From Marinifaba aquimaris (GTDB lineage Bacteria > Pseudomonadota > Gammaproteobacteria > Enterobacterales > Alteromonadaceae), in assembly GCF_013328345.1 (NCBI RefSeq), contig NZ_JABULX010000017.1, forward strand, positions 1 through 64,000: 64,000 bases of DNA, read 5' to 3'. The notes under the pieces are model-generated. The model saw nothing but the letters and a program-made list of their open reading frames with translations, was not told where the DNA came from and did no database searches. Position 1 is the stretch's first letter; each line of letters opens with the position of its first letter. Positions 16,431 through 25,411 of the stretch are shown piece by piece. Position numbers and translations under genes: made by a program.

Positions 16431-18569
16431 TTAAGAAATATACCCTTGCTTTTGTTGGGCCAATATTAATAAGTGAGCCGCTGCAATGGCATCATCTAAT
16501 GCCCTGTGATGATTCTCAAGTGGAAGATCAAATGTTTGCGATAATGGCCCCAAACCATATGAACTTAATTTAGGAAAGTGCTTCCGCATTAATCGAACAG
16601 TGCATAACTTTGGCATTGAAAAATAGGCACCTAAGCGCTCATATTCAGTTCGAATAAAGCCGAAATCAAAATCGACATTATGTGCAACAAATATTTTGCC
16701 CTGAAGTTGCTCTTTTAATTTGGCAGCAATATCAGCAAATACAGGAGCGTTATGCGTCATTTCATTATCTATCCCCGTTAATTGGGTAATGTGAGCAGGG
16801 ATTGAACGCATCGGGTTGATTAAGGTGCTCCACTTATCAATGATCTGACCATTTTGCACAGTAGCGATGCCTATTTCAGTGATTCTGTGGTTGCCCGATT
16901 TGCCACCTGTTGTTTCAATATCAACCACGGCGTATTTCTGATTAGGGTTGAAAGACCAAGTAACCGTCGCTATTTCGACATTAAAGCCAACCGATTGTAG
17001 TGCCTTTATCGTCACCAGTTGGTTTCGGCGAATAGAATCACCGGGGGCTTTAAGTTCAAAGAAAGTCAGTTGCCCTTTATTTTCAACCATTAAATCGGGA
17101 TAACCATCTTTTAGCGCCTTAAAGTTTTTAGCCATATTCAATAAGTGCTGTTTAACCGCATTGGGATCAGCATGTTGAAGAAATTTTAACAGTCGGGCTA
17201 ACAATACTTCTGACCATCTAAACAATGCATTTTTCTCTCCGTGATAACGGGTGGCCATCATCATCAAATGCTGTTTAATTTTATTGGGGCTAAGCACATA
17301 AGCCAGTATCGCATTTATTTCATCAGCAGAGTTTTGATAAAAATTATCTTCAAGTAATGCATTTGGCATGGAAGAGAACTCGGTTGTTGGTTTGTTCTTA
17401 TCGTCATAAAACAACAGCTCAAAAAACGTCAAACCAAATAAACTCAGCCATAAACGATTTTCGGTGTAAAACGCCGCCTTTCCTTGCTCTTTCCAAAGTC
17501 GAGTAACGGCCTTTTCGGGGCACGACTTAAAGACCTCATCCAATTCAATCACCACATTGGCATCACTAAGTAGCTGGGTAGCGGTACTTCGTTTGATTTT
17601 TTTGTATTTAAGTCGATAGAAATCTTCTGCGAACTGGCCAAGTTCGAGGGTATCTGGATTATCTATGATAGCCAGTAAACGCTGTTCTACTTCTTCTTTT
17701 TCACCTTGTTTAAAGCGTTCTCGACACCATTTTTCTATCGCTTGCGGTGCGTTTGACGTTTTCCAAATATCAATTGCCAAGTCTTTGTTTTCTTTAAACG
17801 CGGCTTTGCCAAGTTCAAACAGGTATTCGTCTTTCACCTGTGCATCTTTTTCTGAAACCGAGCTCGGAAGTGAGTCGAAACCCGATAACAAATTATTTAA
17901 AGCACGCTTATCAAACTTAATTGCATTGCGCATTTGTTGAAAGTAAAAAGCATTTTGTGCTTCTGCTTTAAGGTTAAAAGGCGTATCGGCAAATTCGTTT
18001 TGCTTTCGCGTTCTCATTAACCCTAAATCTCTGAGTGAAAACGCTTCGTGGCCTCGGGTAAGGTTGCCAAAAAACAGATAAAAGAAATAAGTTAAATCCT
18101 CTTTTATCGCAAAAAACTTAAACCCATCAAATAGCCTAATTTGTTCAATAGGCACCTCAGATAATTCAGAAATGGCCAATCGATAAATCACTTCTTTTTT
18201 CCAGCTTGCTTTAACACTCAAATCGGCTTTAGTTTTCAGGCAGCTAATGAGTTGCTCTTTAGTCAGCGTATCAAGCCATTCGAGCTTGGCGCTTTCTGGT
18301 ACCGATTGTACAAAACCGAACTTAGTTAGCGCACTCAATTGCTGATGCATATTGGTAATTTCTGGATACTGAAATTTTGCCGTGTCGATAAAAGGTGTTT
18401 TTCTGTTATTTAAACGAACCAATACTGCTTTTAAATGCCGATCCCAACTGACAAAGTCATCAATAAAATGAAGCTGTTTTTCATCCAATAAATGCCGGCA
18501 TTTCGCATTTAAAAAATGAATCACTTCATTAAAGTGTTCGAGGTAGTAGTAAGTCGGAAGTTGTTTCAC
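16431..18569 (-). CDS. FAN1-like VRR-NUC nuclease fused to DEDDh exonuclease
   Basis: 712 residues, GTG start. N-terminal 480 residues are helical like bacterial FAN1 proteins. Residues about 490-545 form a VRR-NUC (PD-(D/E)xK) domain: PDLMVENKG, FFELKAPGDSIRRNQ. Directly after it, from about residue 547, is a DnaQ-type 3'-5' exonuclease: VVDIETTGG (DxE), FVAHNVDFDFGF and HRALDDA (the DEDDh residues). FAN1 nucleases cut branched DNA near crosslinks; adding a proofreading-type exonuclease would let one protein cut and resect. The stand-alone bacterial FAN1 is near 560 residues, so the extra length is the exonuclease. Single gene, no operon partner. Confidence 0.85.
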   Translation of the reverse strand: MKQLPTYYYLEHFNEVIHFLNAKCRHLLDEKQLHFIDDFVSWDRHLKAVLVRLNNRKTPFIDTAKFQYPEITNMHQQLSALTKFGFVQSVPESAKLEWLDTLTKEQLISCLKTKADLSVKASWKKEVIYRLAISELSEVPIEQIRLFDGFKFFAIKEDLTYFFYLFFGNLTRGHEAFSLRDLGLMRTRKQNEFADTPFNLKAEAQNAFYFQQMRNAIKFDKRALNNLLSGFDSLPSSVSEKDAQVKDEYLFELGKAAFKENKDLAIDIWKTSNAPQAIEKWCRERFKQGEKEEVEQRLLAIIDNPDTLELGQFAEDFYRLKYKKIKRSTATQLLSDANVVIELDEVFKSCPEKAVTRLWKEQGKAAFYTENRLWLSLFGLTFFELLFYDDKNKPTTEFSSMPNALLEDNFYQNSADEINAILAYVLSPNKIKQHLMMMATRYHGEKNALFRWSEVLLARLLKFLQHADPNAVKQHLLNMAKNFKALKDGYPDLMVENKGQLTFFELKAPGDSIRRNQLVTIKALQSVGFNVEIATVTWSFNPNQKYAVVDIETTGGKSGNHRITEIGIATVQNGQIIDKWSTLINPMRSIPAHITQLTGIDNEMTHNAPVFADIAAKLKEQLQGKIFVAHNVDFDFGFIRTEYERLGAYFSMPKLCTVRLMRKHFPKLSSYGLGPLSQTFDLPLENHHRALDDAIAAAHLLILAQQKQGYIS

Positions 18570-18756
18570 GGCACTTTCATTTAACTGTATGTATAGACAG
18601 CAACATTAACTTATCTAGACGTTAAATCAAGTACTCGATCAATATTTTTATGCTGGCGCTGTGTAAGTCTGCTTTTTATGAGAGTGATGGCAAAACAACG
18701 GAATGGGCAGAGCATGCCAAAGGTTTGGCTCTACTCTGCAATCTAGAATAAAAAAG

Positions 18757-19764
18757 CTACCAGTTATATTTTTCGATTAAACCTTTAGCCGCTTGTTGAT
18801 GATTGTGTAACTGGGTGACGGACGCTTTATCGGCAATAAAATCGCCCCACTTGGTTAGCATCGCGTTGGGCGTTAAGTCTGCGCGAACCGGGTATTCGTA
18901 GTTGATATCGGCATATATCATTTGAATTTCCGACTCGACTAAAAACTCGATGAACGTAATCGCTGCTTGTTTGTTTTTTGCTGCCCTAGTAACCGCAGCT
19001 GCACTGATATTAACATGCGTGCCACCCTTTGTTTGATTTGGCCATAAAATACCCACATCTTCATAGGCTTGTTTGTCGCGCAAACTATCGCTTGAAGATA
19101 GCATACCGTAGTAATAGCTATTCACAATCGCTAAATCACACACGCCGCGGCTAATGTTGCGCAGTTGGTCTCTATCACCACCTGCTGGGCGCAGCGCCAA
19201 ATTACCCACAATTGATTTCACCCATTGATCAGACCATGCTTGACCATAACGATGAATAAAGCTTGCTAATAAAGACTGGTTATATAAATGGCTGCCTTTT
19301 CGGGTACAAATTTTACCTTGCCATTTGGGGTCGGAAAGGTCTTGATAACTATTAACCAGCTTAGGGTTAACTCTGTCTTTAGCATAGAAAATGGTTCTTG
19401 CCCTGACTGATAAGCCAAACCAATAACCCTCTGGATCTCTAAGCTCTTTTGGGATCACATCCGTTAAAGTCTTCGATTCAACCGCTTGAATAAGGTTTTC
19501 TTTTTTAGCCCGCTCTAAACGCAGCACATTAGAAGTAAGCAATAAATCAGCAAAGCTATCATCGCCGTCTTCAATTAATCTCGACATAATTTTGTCGGCT
19601 TTGCCACTGACCACATTCACATCGATATTGTGTTGTTGTTCAAATTTCTCAACGAGCGGGGCAATCAACTCAGCTTGTCTGAAAGAGTAAATATTCAAAC
19701 TTTGCTCAGCTGCTGCAACAGGTGCAAGCAACATAGCTGATAACAGATAAATGTACTTATTCAT
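18757..19764 (-). CDS. Periplasmic Fe(III)-binding protein of an ABC importer
   Basis: 335 residues with a signal peptide (ending VAAAEQ). The whole chain matches the FbpA/FutA family: LNIYSFRQAELIAPLVEKF at the start of the mature part, ADLLLTSNV, and VNSYYYG holding the Tyr pair that binds ferric iron. It delivers iron to a membrane permease and ATPase, which are not in the window. A strong Fur box lies in its upstream region, so it should be induced when iron is scarce. Start ATG with GAGGGG site. I avoid a gene symbol because fbpA, futA and idiA are used for the same family. Confidence 0.9.
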   Translation of the reverse strand: MNKYIYLLSAMLLAPVAAAEQSLNIYSFRQAELIAPLVEKFEQQHNIDVNVVSGKADKIMSRLIEDGDDSFADLLLTSNVLRLERAKKENLIQAVESKTLTDVIPKELRDPEGYWFGLSVRARTIFYAKDRVNPKLVNSYQDLSDPKWQGKICTRKGSHLYNQSLLASFIHRYGQAWSDQWVKSIVGNLALRPAGGDRDQLRNISRGVCDLAIVNSYYYGMLSSSDSLRDKQAYEDVGILWPNQTKGGTHVNISAAAVTRAAKNKQAAITFIEFLVESEIQMIYADINYEYPVRADLTPNAMLTKWGDFIADKASVTQLHNHQQAAKGLIEKYNW

Positions 19765-19806
19765 AACCCCTCACTATACCTCATTGAAATAGCTCAAAAA
19801 TTAAAC

Positions 19807-19831
19807 GATAATAATTATCATTTGCATTATC
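19807..19831. promoter_or_regulatory. Fur box in the divergent promoter region
   Basis: GATAATAATTATCATTTGC followed by ATTATC matches the Fur 7-1-7 consensus (TGATAATnATTATCA) with overlapping units. It is 43 bp upstream of the iron-binding protein start and 67 bp from the GGDEF-EAL start, so it may control both. Confidence 0.85.
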
Positions 19832-19897
19832 GGGTTAAATAAATAGAATGTAAAGCGTTTCACTTACGTTTTGATATTTAATTTCTGGTAACTGTCC

Positions 19898-22315
19898 TTG
19901 TCCACTTTAATTAATAGCGCATTTATTAAAACCTACCGTATCGTTATTTTAACCGCCGTATTGGGTGTGCTTTTGTCTTTCAGCGCATTTAATATCATCC
20001 AGTTTTATGAACAACAAAAAGTGACCTCACAGTTTGAATCCAGCTTCAAACAAAAAGTAACCACCTTAGAGCAAGCCATTCTCGCTATTGATAAAGTCAT
20101 TTTAGCCACTCACCACTTTATCAGCGTTAACCCTGATTTGGATCGCAGTGCCTTCTCTAGCTTAATCGACAAAGACTTCTTATCTAAAACCGGCCTGCGC
20201 GGTATTCAATGGGCACCAAAAACAACAACAGACCAAATAAAGCAGCTAGAACAACAAATGCGTGCATCAGGTATTTTTGATTACCGCACCTACCCTTCGG
20301 CCATCAACAGCAGTAACTGTAAAAGCCAATGGCAGTATTCATTCCCAGTAAAATACGCCGAGCCATTAGATGCGATTGGCGAAGCTTTGGGTTTTCAATT
20401 AACGTCAGACTGCAAAATTGCCAGTGCACTTGAAAATGCAGCTAATGAGCAAACTATTACCTCATACACCTTTGTAAATGACGACGATGAGGTGGGCGTT
20501 AAATTGTTCTACCCGCTTATTATTGATGGTGAACTACTCGGCTTTATTGTGGGTGTTGTCATGTTAAACGAGTTGATTGATACCCTCATTGGCGATGTAA
20601 CGGTTTCTGATGAATATCAAATGACCATTCACAATGATAAAGAAAAGGGGAACTTGCTTTATCAGTCACAATGGCAAAATACCTGTGATGAATGTGAAAA
20701 CCAAGCGCCACTGATGCAGTTACAAGCTAATATCTCTTTTGCCAATCAACTTTGGTATGTGACCTTTAGTAAGCAAGGGCTTAACCAACACGCTGACTTA
20801 TACGCCAGTGCAGCGGCCGGGTCGTTACTAGTTTTAACCTTAATTTTATGTGGCTACATCAGAACCAATATCAACCGCATGACATGGGCCAATAAACTAG
20901 TTAAACAAAAAACAGAGTCGCTCAGTTACCAAGCATCACACGATCAGCTCACCCGCTTGAAAAATCGCAGTGCATTATCTGAGTGTTTACAAACGTGTTT
21001 ACCGGGTAATACTCAACAGCCCTTCTCTCCTTTTACTGTGCTTTTTATCGACCTTGATCACTTTAAACGCGTCAATGACACCAAAGGACATTTAATTGGT
21101 GATTTGCTGTTGCAACAGGTCGCAGAGCGATTAACCGAATTTAGCCGCAGTAAAGACCAAGCGTTTCGCTTTGGTGGCGATGAATTTATCGTTCTGCTTA
21201 AAGACATCACAGATGACAAAACCGTCACTAAAATTGCCCAGCGCTACTTAAATGAGATAAAAAAGCCTTACTACATTGAAAATAACTATTACCACATTGG
21301 TGTCAGTATTGGCGTGTCGATTATTGAACAAGCTAACACCAGCTTAGATACCGTGCTGCGCGATGCTGATATCGCTATGTATGAAGCCAAAAAACAAGGC
21401 CGCGGACAGGTTATCTTTTTTGACGACAGCATGTATAAAAACCTAGTTCGAGAACATTCACTGGAAATGGCGCTGCAAACGGCTGTTGAAAAAAACCAAC
21501 TGCGCCTAGCTTATCAACCCATAGTGAATACAAAGCAGCAAGTAATTGGCTTTGAAGCGTTAGTAAGATGGCAACATCCGAGTAAAGGTTTGATCATGCC
21601 AGACCAATTTATTGGCCTCGCTGAGAAAAACGACATGATTTGCCATATTGGCGACTGGGTTATCAAACAGGCTATAGCGCAATTAGCGCAGTGGCAAACA
21701 AGTATTGGCCCTGATAAATGCCCGTATATCAGCGTTAACTTATCACCGCTGCAATTACAAAAACCAGAGGTAGCCAGTTATGTGGCGAATATGCTCACTC
21801 ACTATAACGTGCCAGGCAGACGATTAGCCGTTGAGTTAACAGAATCGACCTTAGCTGAAAACAAGAAAGTGGTATCAGACAATATCACTATGCTACAAGC
21901 ACACGGCGTAAAACTCTTTATGGATGACTTTGGTACCGGATATTCATCCATCAGCTTGCTGCAACACTACCCTATTGATGTGATAAAAATTGATCGCTCT
22001 TTTGTGTTTAATTTACAAAAACACAATGTATCGGATCACCGATTAGTGCAAGCCATTATCAGCATGGCCAAGGTCATGAACTTACAAGTAGTGGCAGAGG
22101 GTGTTGAAAATCAGGCGTTGCAGTCGGTGTTAGTTGACATGGGCATAGACTTTTTACAAGGCTACCATTACGCCAAACCTTTAATGCAGGATGAGTTTAC
22201 AGCTTATGTGCAAAAGCATATTGGCTTTAAAAACCTAACAAGACAAGCAGCAAGTAATGAATCAACGCCAGCCAATAGGTATATTCAACCGATTGACGCA
22301 GTAATGGAGCCTTAG
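19898..22315 (+). CDS. CHASE-GGDEF-EAL cyclic-di-GMP enzyme
   Basis: 805 residues, TTG start (no ATG near). Two membrane helices (about 12-32 and 305-325) enclose a periplasmic CHASE-like sensor. GGDEF domain with intact GGDEF near residue 426 and an RSKD inhibitory site five residues earlier, so it should make c-di-GMP with product inhibition. EAL domain with EALVRW, DDFGTGYSS, VAEGVE and a conserved Gln, so hydrolysis residues are also intact. Both activities are possible; which wins is unknown. The gene is divergent from the iron-binding gene and shares its Fur box, hinting at an iron input to c-di-GMP signalling. Confidence 0.92.
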   Translation: MSTLINSAFIKTYRIVILTAVLGVLLSFSAFNIIQFYEQQKVTSQFESSFKQKVTTLEQAILAIDKVILATHHFISVNPDLDRSAFSSLIDKDFLSKTGLRGIQWAPKTTTDQIKQLEQQMRASGIFDYRTYPSAINSSNCKSQWQYSFPVKYAEPLDAIGEALGFQLTSDCKIASALENAANEQTITSYTFVNDDDEVGVKLFYPLIIDGELLGFIVGVVMLNELIDTLIGDVTVSDEYQMTIHNDKEKGNLLYQSQWQNTCDECENQAPLMQLQANISFANQLWYVTFSKQGLNQHADLYASAAAGSLLVLTLILCGYIRTNINRMTWANKLVKQKTESLSYQASHDQLTRLKNRSALSECLQTCLPGNTQQPFSPFTVLFIDLDHFKRVNDTKGHLIGDLLLQQVAERLTEFSRSKDQAFRFGGDEFIVLLKDITDDKTVTKIAQRYLNEIKKPYYIENNYYHIGVSIGVSIIEQANTSLDTVLRDADIAMYEAKKQGRGQVIFFDDSMYKNLVREHSLEMALQTAVEKNQLRLAYQPIVNTKQQVIGFEALVRWQHPSKGLIMPDQFIGLAEKNDMICHIGDWVIKQAIAQLAQWQTSIGPDKCPYISVNLSPLQLQKPEVASYVANMLTHYNVPGRRLAVELTESTLAENKKVVSDNITMLQAHGVKLFMDDFGTGYSSISLLQHYPIDVIKIDRSFVFNLQKHNVSDHRLVQAIISMAKVMNLQVVAEGVENQALQSVLVDMGIDFLQGYHYAKPLMQDEFTAYVQKHIGFKNLTRQAASNESTPANRYIQPIDAVMEP

Positions 22316-22341
22316 CTTTTTGACAAGGTTAAAGTAGATAC

Positions 22342-22375
22342 AAAAAAAGCCCACCACAATTGGTGGGCTTTTTTG
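22342..22375 (+). terminator. Rho-independent terminator of the GGDEF-EAL gene
   Basis: GCCCACCA / TGGTGGGC stem (8 bp, 4-nt loop CAAT, 22349-22368) preceded by A7 and followed by T6. The 210 bp to the next gene end (22376-22584) contain nothing else I can identify. Confidence 0.9.
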
Positions 22376-22584
22376 TATTGTTATGCAATTACCATGAGAA
22401 AAGCAATATCAATATTACAAACAAAGGAAAGCCAACGATTAGTTGAAGTTGGCTCCAACATAAAAAGTAGAAAGTTTGTGTGTATTAAAAGGGTGATGAT
22501 AATTAACTCAATGCTGAAGCGAAAGATGAAAGAATAGCTAAAAGTTAAAAATTAACTAACGACGCATGCCTCTTCTTATATTTT

Positions 22585-23130
22585 TCAATAATCTAACCTT
22601 GAAAGTATTTCTAAAAGCTCTTGCTCATCAAACTCACCTGTTATTTGGTAAATGACATCACTGTCTACCTTATTGAGATAAATCCTATCGTAATCGACAT
22701 TAGTCCCTGTAATTGTAAAAGCAAATAAATCAGCTTTACGATAAACGTCAAGCTTGTTGAAGCTATCTATATCAAATGCTTCTTTTATCAAACTTAGCTT
22801 GTCAGTTTTTAATGAATTTTCGTATAAGCTCAAGAAGAACTCATGAACAGAAATATTAAATTTTTTATGCAAGTTTGATATGGCAACATCAGGTGGGTTT
22901 AAGCCTATTGTCAACTCTTTACCATTATTCAAAATTGTAACGGTATGATCAGATAAACCAAGAAAATTTACTTTTTTTAAATCATCTCTCACAGGGCAGA
23001 AAGTTACATCAACAATTTTTAACTGCAAGGTACCAGCAGAACACTTTGACTTAGGAAATTGTTTTACATTATTGGCAGCAAATACATTGCCAAATGTGAG
23101 TAACAACAAAAAAAGGAATATTATCTTCAT
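22585..23130 (-). CDS. Exported unknown protein, module copy 2 (distal gene)
   Basis: 181 residues from ATG 23130; the frame extends to 23151 but the extra residues precede the signal peptide and overlap the upstream gene. Signal peptide about 19 residues (ending VFA). Paralogue of the protein at 7562-8161: shared DLKKV stretch, FNISVHEFF helix and the VIYQITGEFDEQELLEIL ending. It starts one base after the stop of the small gene, so translation is coupled. Periplasmic location is predicted; function unknown. Confidence 0.7.
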   Translation of the reverse strand: MKIIFLFLLLLTFGNVFAANNVKQFPKSKCSAGTLQLKIVDVTFCPVRDDLKKVNFLGLSDHTVTILNNGKELTIGLNPPDVAISNLHKKFNISVHEFFLSLYENSLKTDKLSLIKEAFDIDSFNKLDVYRKADLFAFTITGTNVDYDRIYLNKVDSDVIYQITGEFDEQELLEILSRLDY

Positions 23131-23131
23131 T

Positions 23132-23449
23132 TTATATACCCAATGCAGCAAGCTGTAATTTAGTTCTATAATTACGCACTACTTCTTTGGCACACGTTAA
23201 TGACTGTTTTGATTCTATCTGTCTTAAAACACTTTGAGAAAAATTTCTCACAATCCATGATATTGTTGCCTTACCTCCACTAGGACGAGGAACCCAGCTT
23301 AATGCAGTTGAACACTTCTGAGTCGCAATGATCATTTCACCAAATACCTCCGCTACTCGTGGGTTGACATTTCTTTTGAAAGTAAGGTTTAAGCCTGCTC
23401 CCTTATAAAAAGCATTAATAGCATTTTTTACTGACGTGTGATCAGACAC
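23132..23449 (-). CDS. Small unknown protein, module copy 2 (proximal gene)
   Basis: 105 residues from GTG 23449, which has GGAG 7 nt upstream; the longer frame to 23494 has no ribosome site. No signal peptide. The core VAEVFGEMIIATQKCSTALS with WVPRPSGG, ATISW and SLTCAKEVV matches the gene at 8170-8436, roughly half the positions being identical across 70 residues. The N-terminal 30 residues differ between copies. Same gene order as copy 1, with a secreted protein next. No known family. Confidence 0.7.
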   Translation of the reverse strand: MSDHTSVKNAINAFYKGAGLNLTFKRNVNPRVAEVFGEMIIATQKCSTALSWVPRPSGGKATISWIVRNFSQSVLRQIESKQSLTCAKEVVRNYRTKLQLAALGI

Positions 23450-23799
23450 ATTAAAACTCCATTTTTTAATTTTTAGATAATATAATATTACCAAAAACTT
23501 CCATACTAAGTGGCTAGTACATTTAAACTTATAACAAAATTATTATCAATGAGAATATTGAACTGTGATAAAAAGGATCTACAACACCAAAAAATGAATA
23601 TCCATTTTTGCTTGTTCAATCGATGAATGCTATCCAATAAAGACTAAATCGACTTTTAAGCAATAAAAATAGGCTTTAAAAACTTCACAAAACAAACAAT
23701 TGGTGGGCTCAAGTGTTAGTAGTACTCAGTTTGGTGAAAATTGACGAGAAATGCGTCTAAGTAAAAGGTTTCATACCTTGTTTTAATAAATTTATCAGG
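23450..23799. other. Intergenic region upstream of module copy 2
   Basis: 350 bp with no gene seen, AT-rich. A weak Fur-like sequence (ATTATTATCAATGAGAAT, 23540-23557) lies about 90 bp upstream of the small gene; the match to the consensus is poor. No similar site precedes module copy 1. Confidence 0.3.
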
Positions 23800-24531
23800 C
23801 TACTTACCACCAGCGATATCAACGAAGGTACCTGTAATAAAAGATGCTTCATTGGATAATAAAAACGCGATAGCAGCCGCGACCTCTTGAGTTTTACCAC
23901 CTCGTTGCAAAGGTATCAGTGATTTAACTCTTTCAACCCTATTCGCTTCACCACCATCAGCGTGCATATCTGTGTATATAAAGCCTGGACGAACACAGTT
24001 TACCCGAATATTTTGACTGGCCACTTCAAGCGATAACCCTGTTGTTAATGTATCTATTGCGCCTTTTGATGAAGCATAATCGACATATTCGCCAGCAGCT
24101 CCCAACCTAGATGCAGCCGAAGATACATTGACAATTGAGCCACCATTTTCCATTCTTTTGATAGCTTCACGACAGCATAAAAAATAACTGGTGACATTTG
24201 TTGTCAGCACCTTATTGATTCTCTCAGCTGTCATTTCTGAAACACGAATTTGGGGTAATAAAATACCGGCGTTATTGACTAAATGGGTGATCTGGCCAAG
24301 TGTGCTATCAATCGTATTGAATAGTCGAACAACCTCTTCTTCTTTAGAGACATCCGCTTGCACAGCGATAGCTTTACCACCGTCTTTTTCAATTTCCGAT
24401 ACAACTTTGTCAGCCTGTGCTTTATTCGAAATATAATTAACACAAACAGCATAATTCTGTTTGGCTAAGTACTTGGATGTAGCAGCGCCAATACCTCGGC
24501 TACCGCCTGTAACTAAAACTATCGGTGTCAT
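23800..24531 (-). CDS. Short-chain dehydrogenase/reductase
   Basis: 243 residues. Classical SDR: TGGSRGIG cofactor loop at residues about 8-15, NNAG, an active-site Ser in NVSSAAS and YASSK (Tyr and Lys of the catalytic centre), and the C-terminal FVDIAGGK ending. The cofactor loop followed by ISNKAQA suggests NADP(H). It resembles YgfF/FabG-like oxidoreductases of unknown substrate. GGAG lies just before the ATG. A truncated attC-like end sits immediately upstream (24544-24577), so it borders the old cassette cluster. Confidence 0.88.
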   Translation of the reverse strand: MTPIVLVTGGSRGIGAATSKYLAKQNYAVCVNYISNKAQADKVVSEIEKDGGKAIAVQADVSKEEEVVRLFNTIDSTLGQITHLVNNAGILLPQIRVSEMTAERINKVLTTNVTSYFLCCREAIKRMENGGSIVNVSSAASRLGAAGEYVDYASSKGAIDTLTTGLSLEVASQNIRVNCVRPGFIYTDMHADGGEANRVERVKSLIPLQRGGKTQEVAAAIAFLLSNEASFITGTFVDIAGGK

Positions 24532-24570
24532 CGATACTCCACTTAGTGCCCGATTCTGTCAAAGCATTTG

Positions 24571-24972
24571 TTAATCAGCTTCATTTGACCGGAACTTTTT
24601 TAAAAGCTCTTCACCTCTGTATGAGTATGCGATTTCAGTACCATTACATTTTCCGAACCACTGATCTTCAGATAAATACATTATGTATTCTTGACCTGGA
24701 AAGGTGTGTACAGAACAGCCATTAGTACCAGAGAAGGTGTAAGCATATTCATATGGGATGTTTGGATGCTTAAACATCTCTATTATTTCGAAACTGACTT
24801 TTACTTTACTATATACAGGATTAGGGGCTTCCAATAATTCAGTTTTAAGTATTTTAACAAGAGCAATTTGATCTGCCCTTGATGAAAAGTCCTCTTCTTT
24901 GTAATAAACACATGAACATGCTAAAGAGTGAAAGCTTATTACCATTAATATTACAAAAGTTAGGATATGCAT
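24571..24972 (-). CDS. Exported TIMP/NTR-like domain protein
   Basis: 133 residues from ATG 24972 (an in-frame ATG at 24984 is equally possible). Signal peptide ending at SLA, giving a mature protein that begins Cys-Ser-Cys. An N-terminal CxC followed by the strand DQIALVKI is the hallmark of the TIMP/NTR fold, where the free N-terminal Cys can contact a metalloprotease metal. Two more Cys (TNGCSVHTF, FGKCNG) could pair with them. Bacterial members are poorly studied; inhibitor activity is only inference. The stop is followed by TAACAAATG, like an attC end. Confidence 0.6.
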   Translation of the reverse strand: MHILTFVILMVISFHSLACSCVYYKEEDFSSRADQIALVKILKTELLEAPNPVYSKVKVSFEIIEMFKHPNIPYEYAYTFSGTNGCSVHTFPGQEYIMYLSEDQWFGKCNGTEIAYSYRGEELLKKFRSNEAD

Positions 24973-24994
24973 ATTTAGACCCATTAATTCATTG

Positions 24995-25088
24995 CTATTG
25001 AGCGCATAAATGCTTGGCTAAAATTGTCGAGTAAAGAGTACCAACTATGCATTTACACCCTCTCTACTTGAGACGTTTATTTTGCTCA
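24995..25088 (-). other. Decayed attC-like site A
   Basis: The stretch GCATAAATGCTTGGCTAAAA and the TCGAGTAAAG that follows closely match site B (25949-26037), and both sites lie directly after a minus-strand gene stop. Ends are degraded here. Probably a recombination site of an old cassette array. Confidence 0.4.
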
Positions 25089-25089
25089 T

Positions 25090-25410
25090 TTAAGACAAGA
25101 TGAACTGATAACCAAACTCTGTTGCTAATGATATCACTAGTACCACACCTGCAAATAATGCCGATTTTTTGGGCTCAAGTGTTCCTGTTTTATTCAAAAT
25201 TGCGAAAGGTATGAAAAAATATAAAAGATAGGTAAATAGTAAAATCCACATTGGGAGCCCCAAAAAAGCAAGCCCCATAGCAAAAAGAAATATCAAAATT
25301 GCCGGTACGATAACCAACACAATTGAACCGAATCCATCTACATTTTTATCTTTGTCTGCTATTAAAAAAAATAACCATACAAAGAAGCATTTAAAGCTTA
25401 AAACAATCAT
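25090..25410 (-). CDS. Small integral membrane protein
   Basis: 106 residues with three or four hydrophobic segments (about 1-18, 28-55, 55-75 and 84-104) and short loops; charged residues cluster in a DKDKN loop and a GTLEPKKS loop. No family recognised. It starts one base after the stop of the gene at 25412, so both are co-translated, and it has its own AAGGA site. Possibly a small permease-like or immunity-type membrane protein; I have no evidence for either. Confidence 0.55.
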   Translation of the reverse strand: MIVLSFKCFFVWLFFLIADKDKNVDGFGSIVLVIVPAILIFLFAMGLAFLGLPMWILLFTYLLYFFIPFAILNKTGTLEPKKSALFAGVVLVISLATEFGYQFILS

Positions 25411-25411
25411 C

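Noticed and set aside
22556-22585. attC-like site after module copy 2
   Set aside because: Only CTAACG is present, with no dyad or matching right end.
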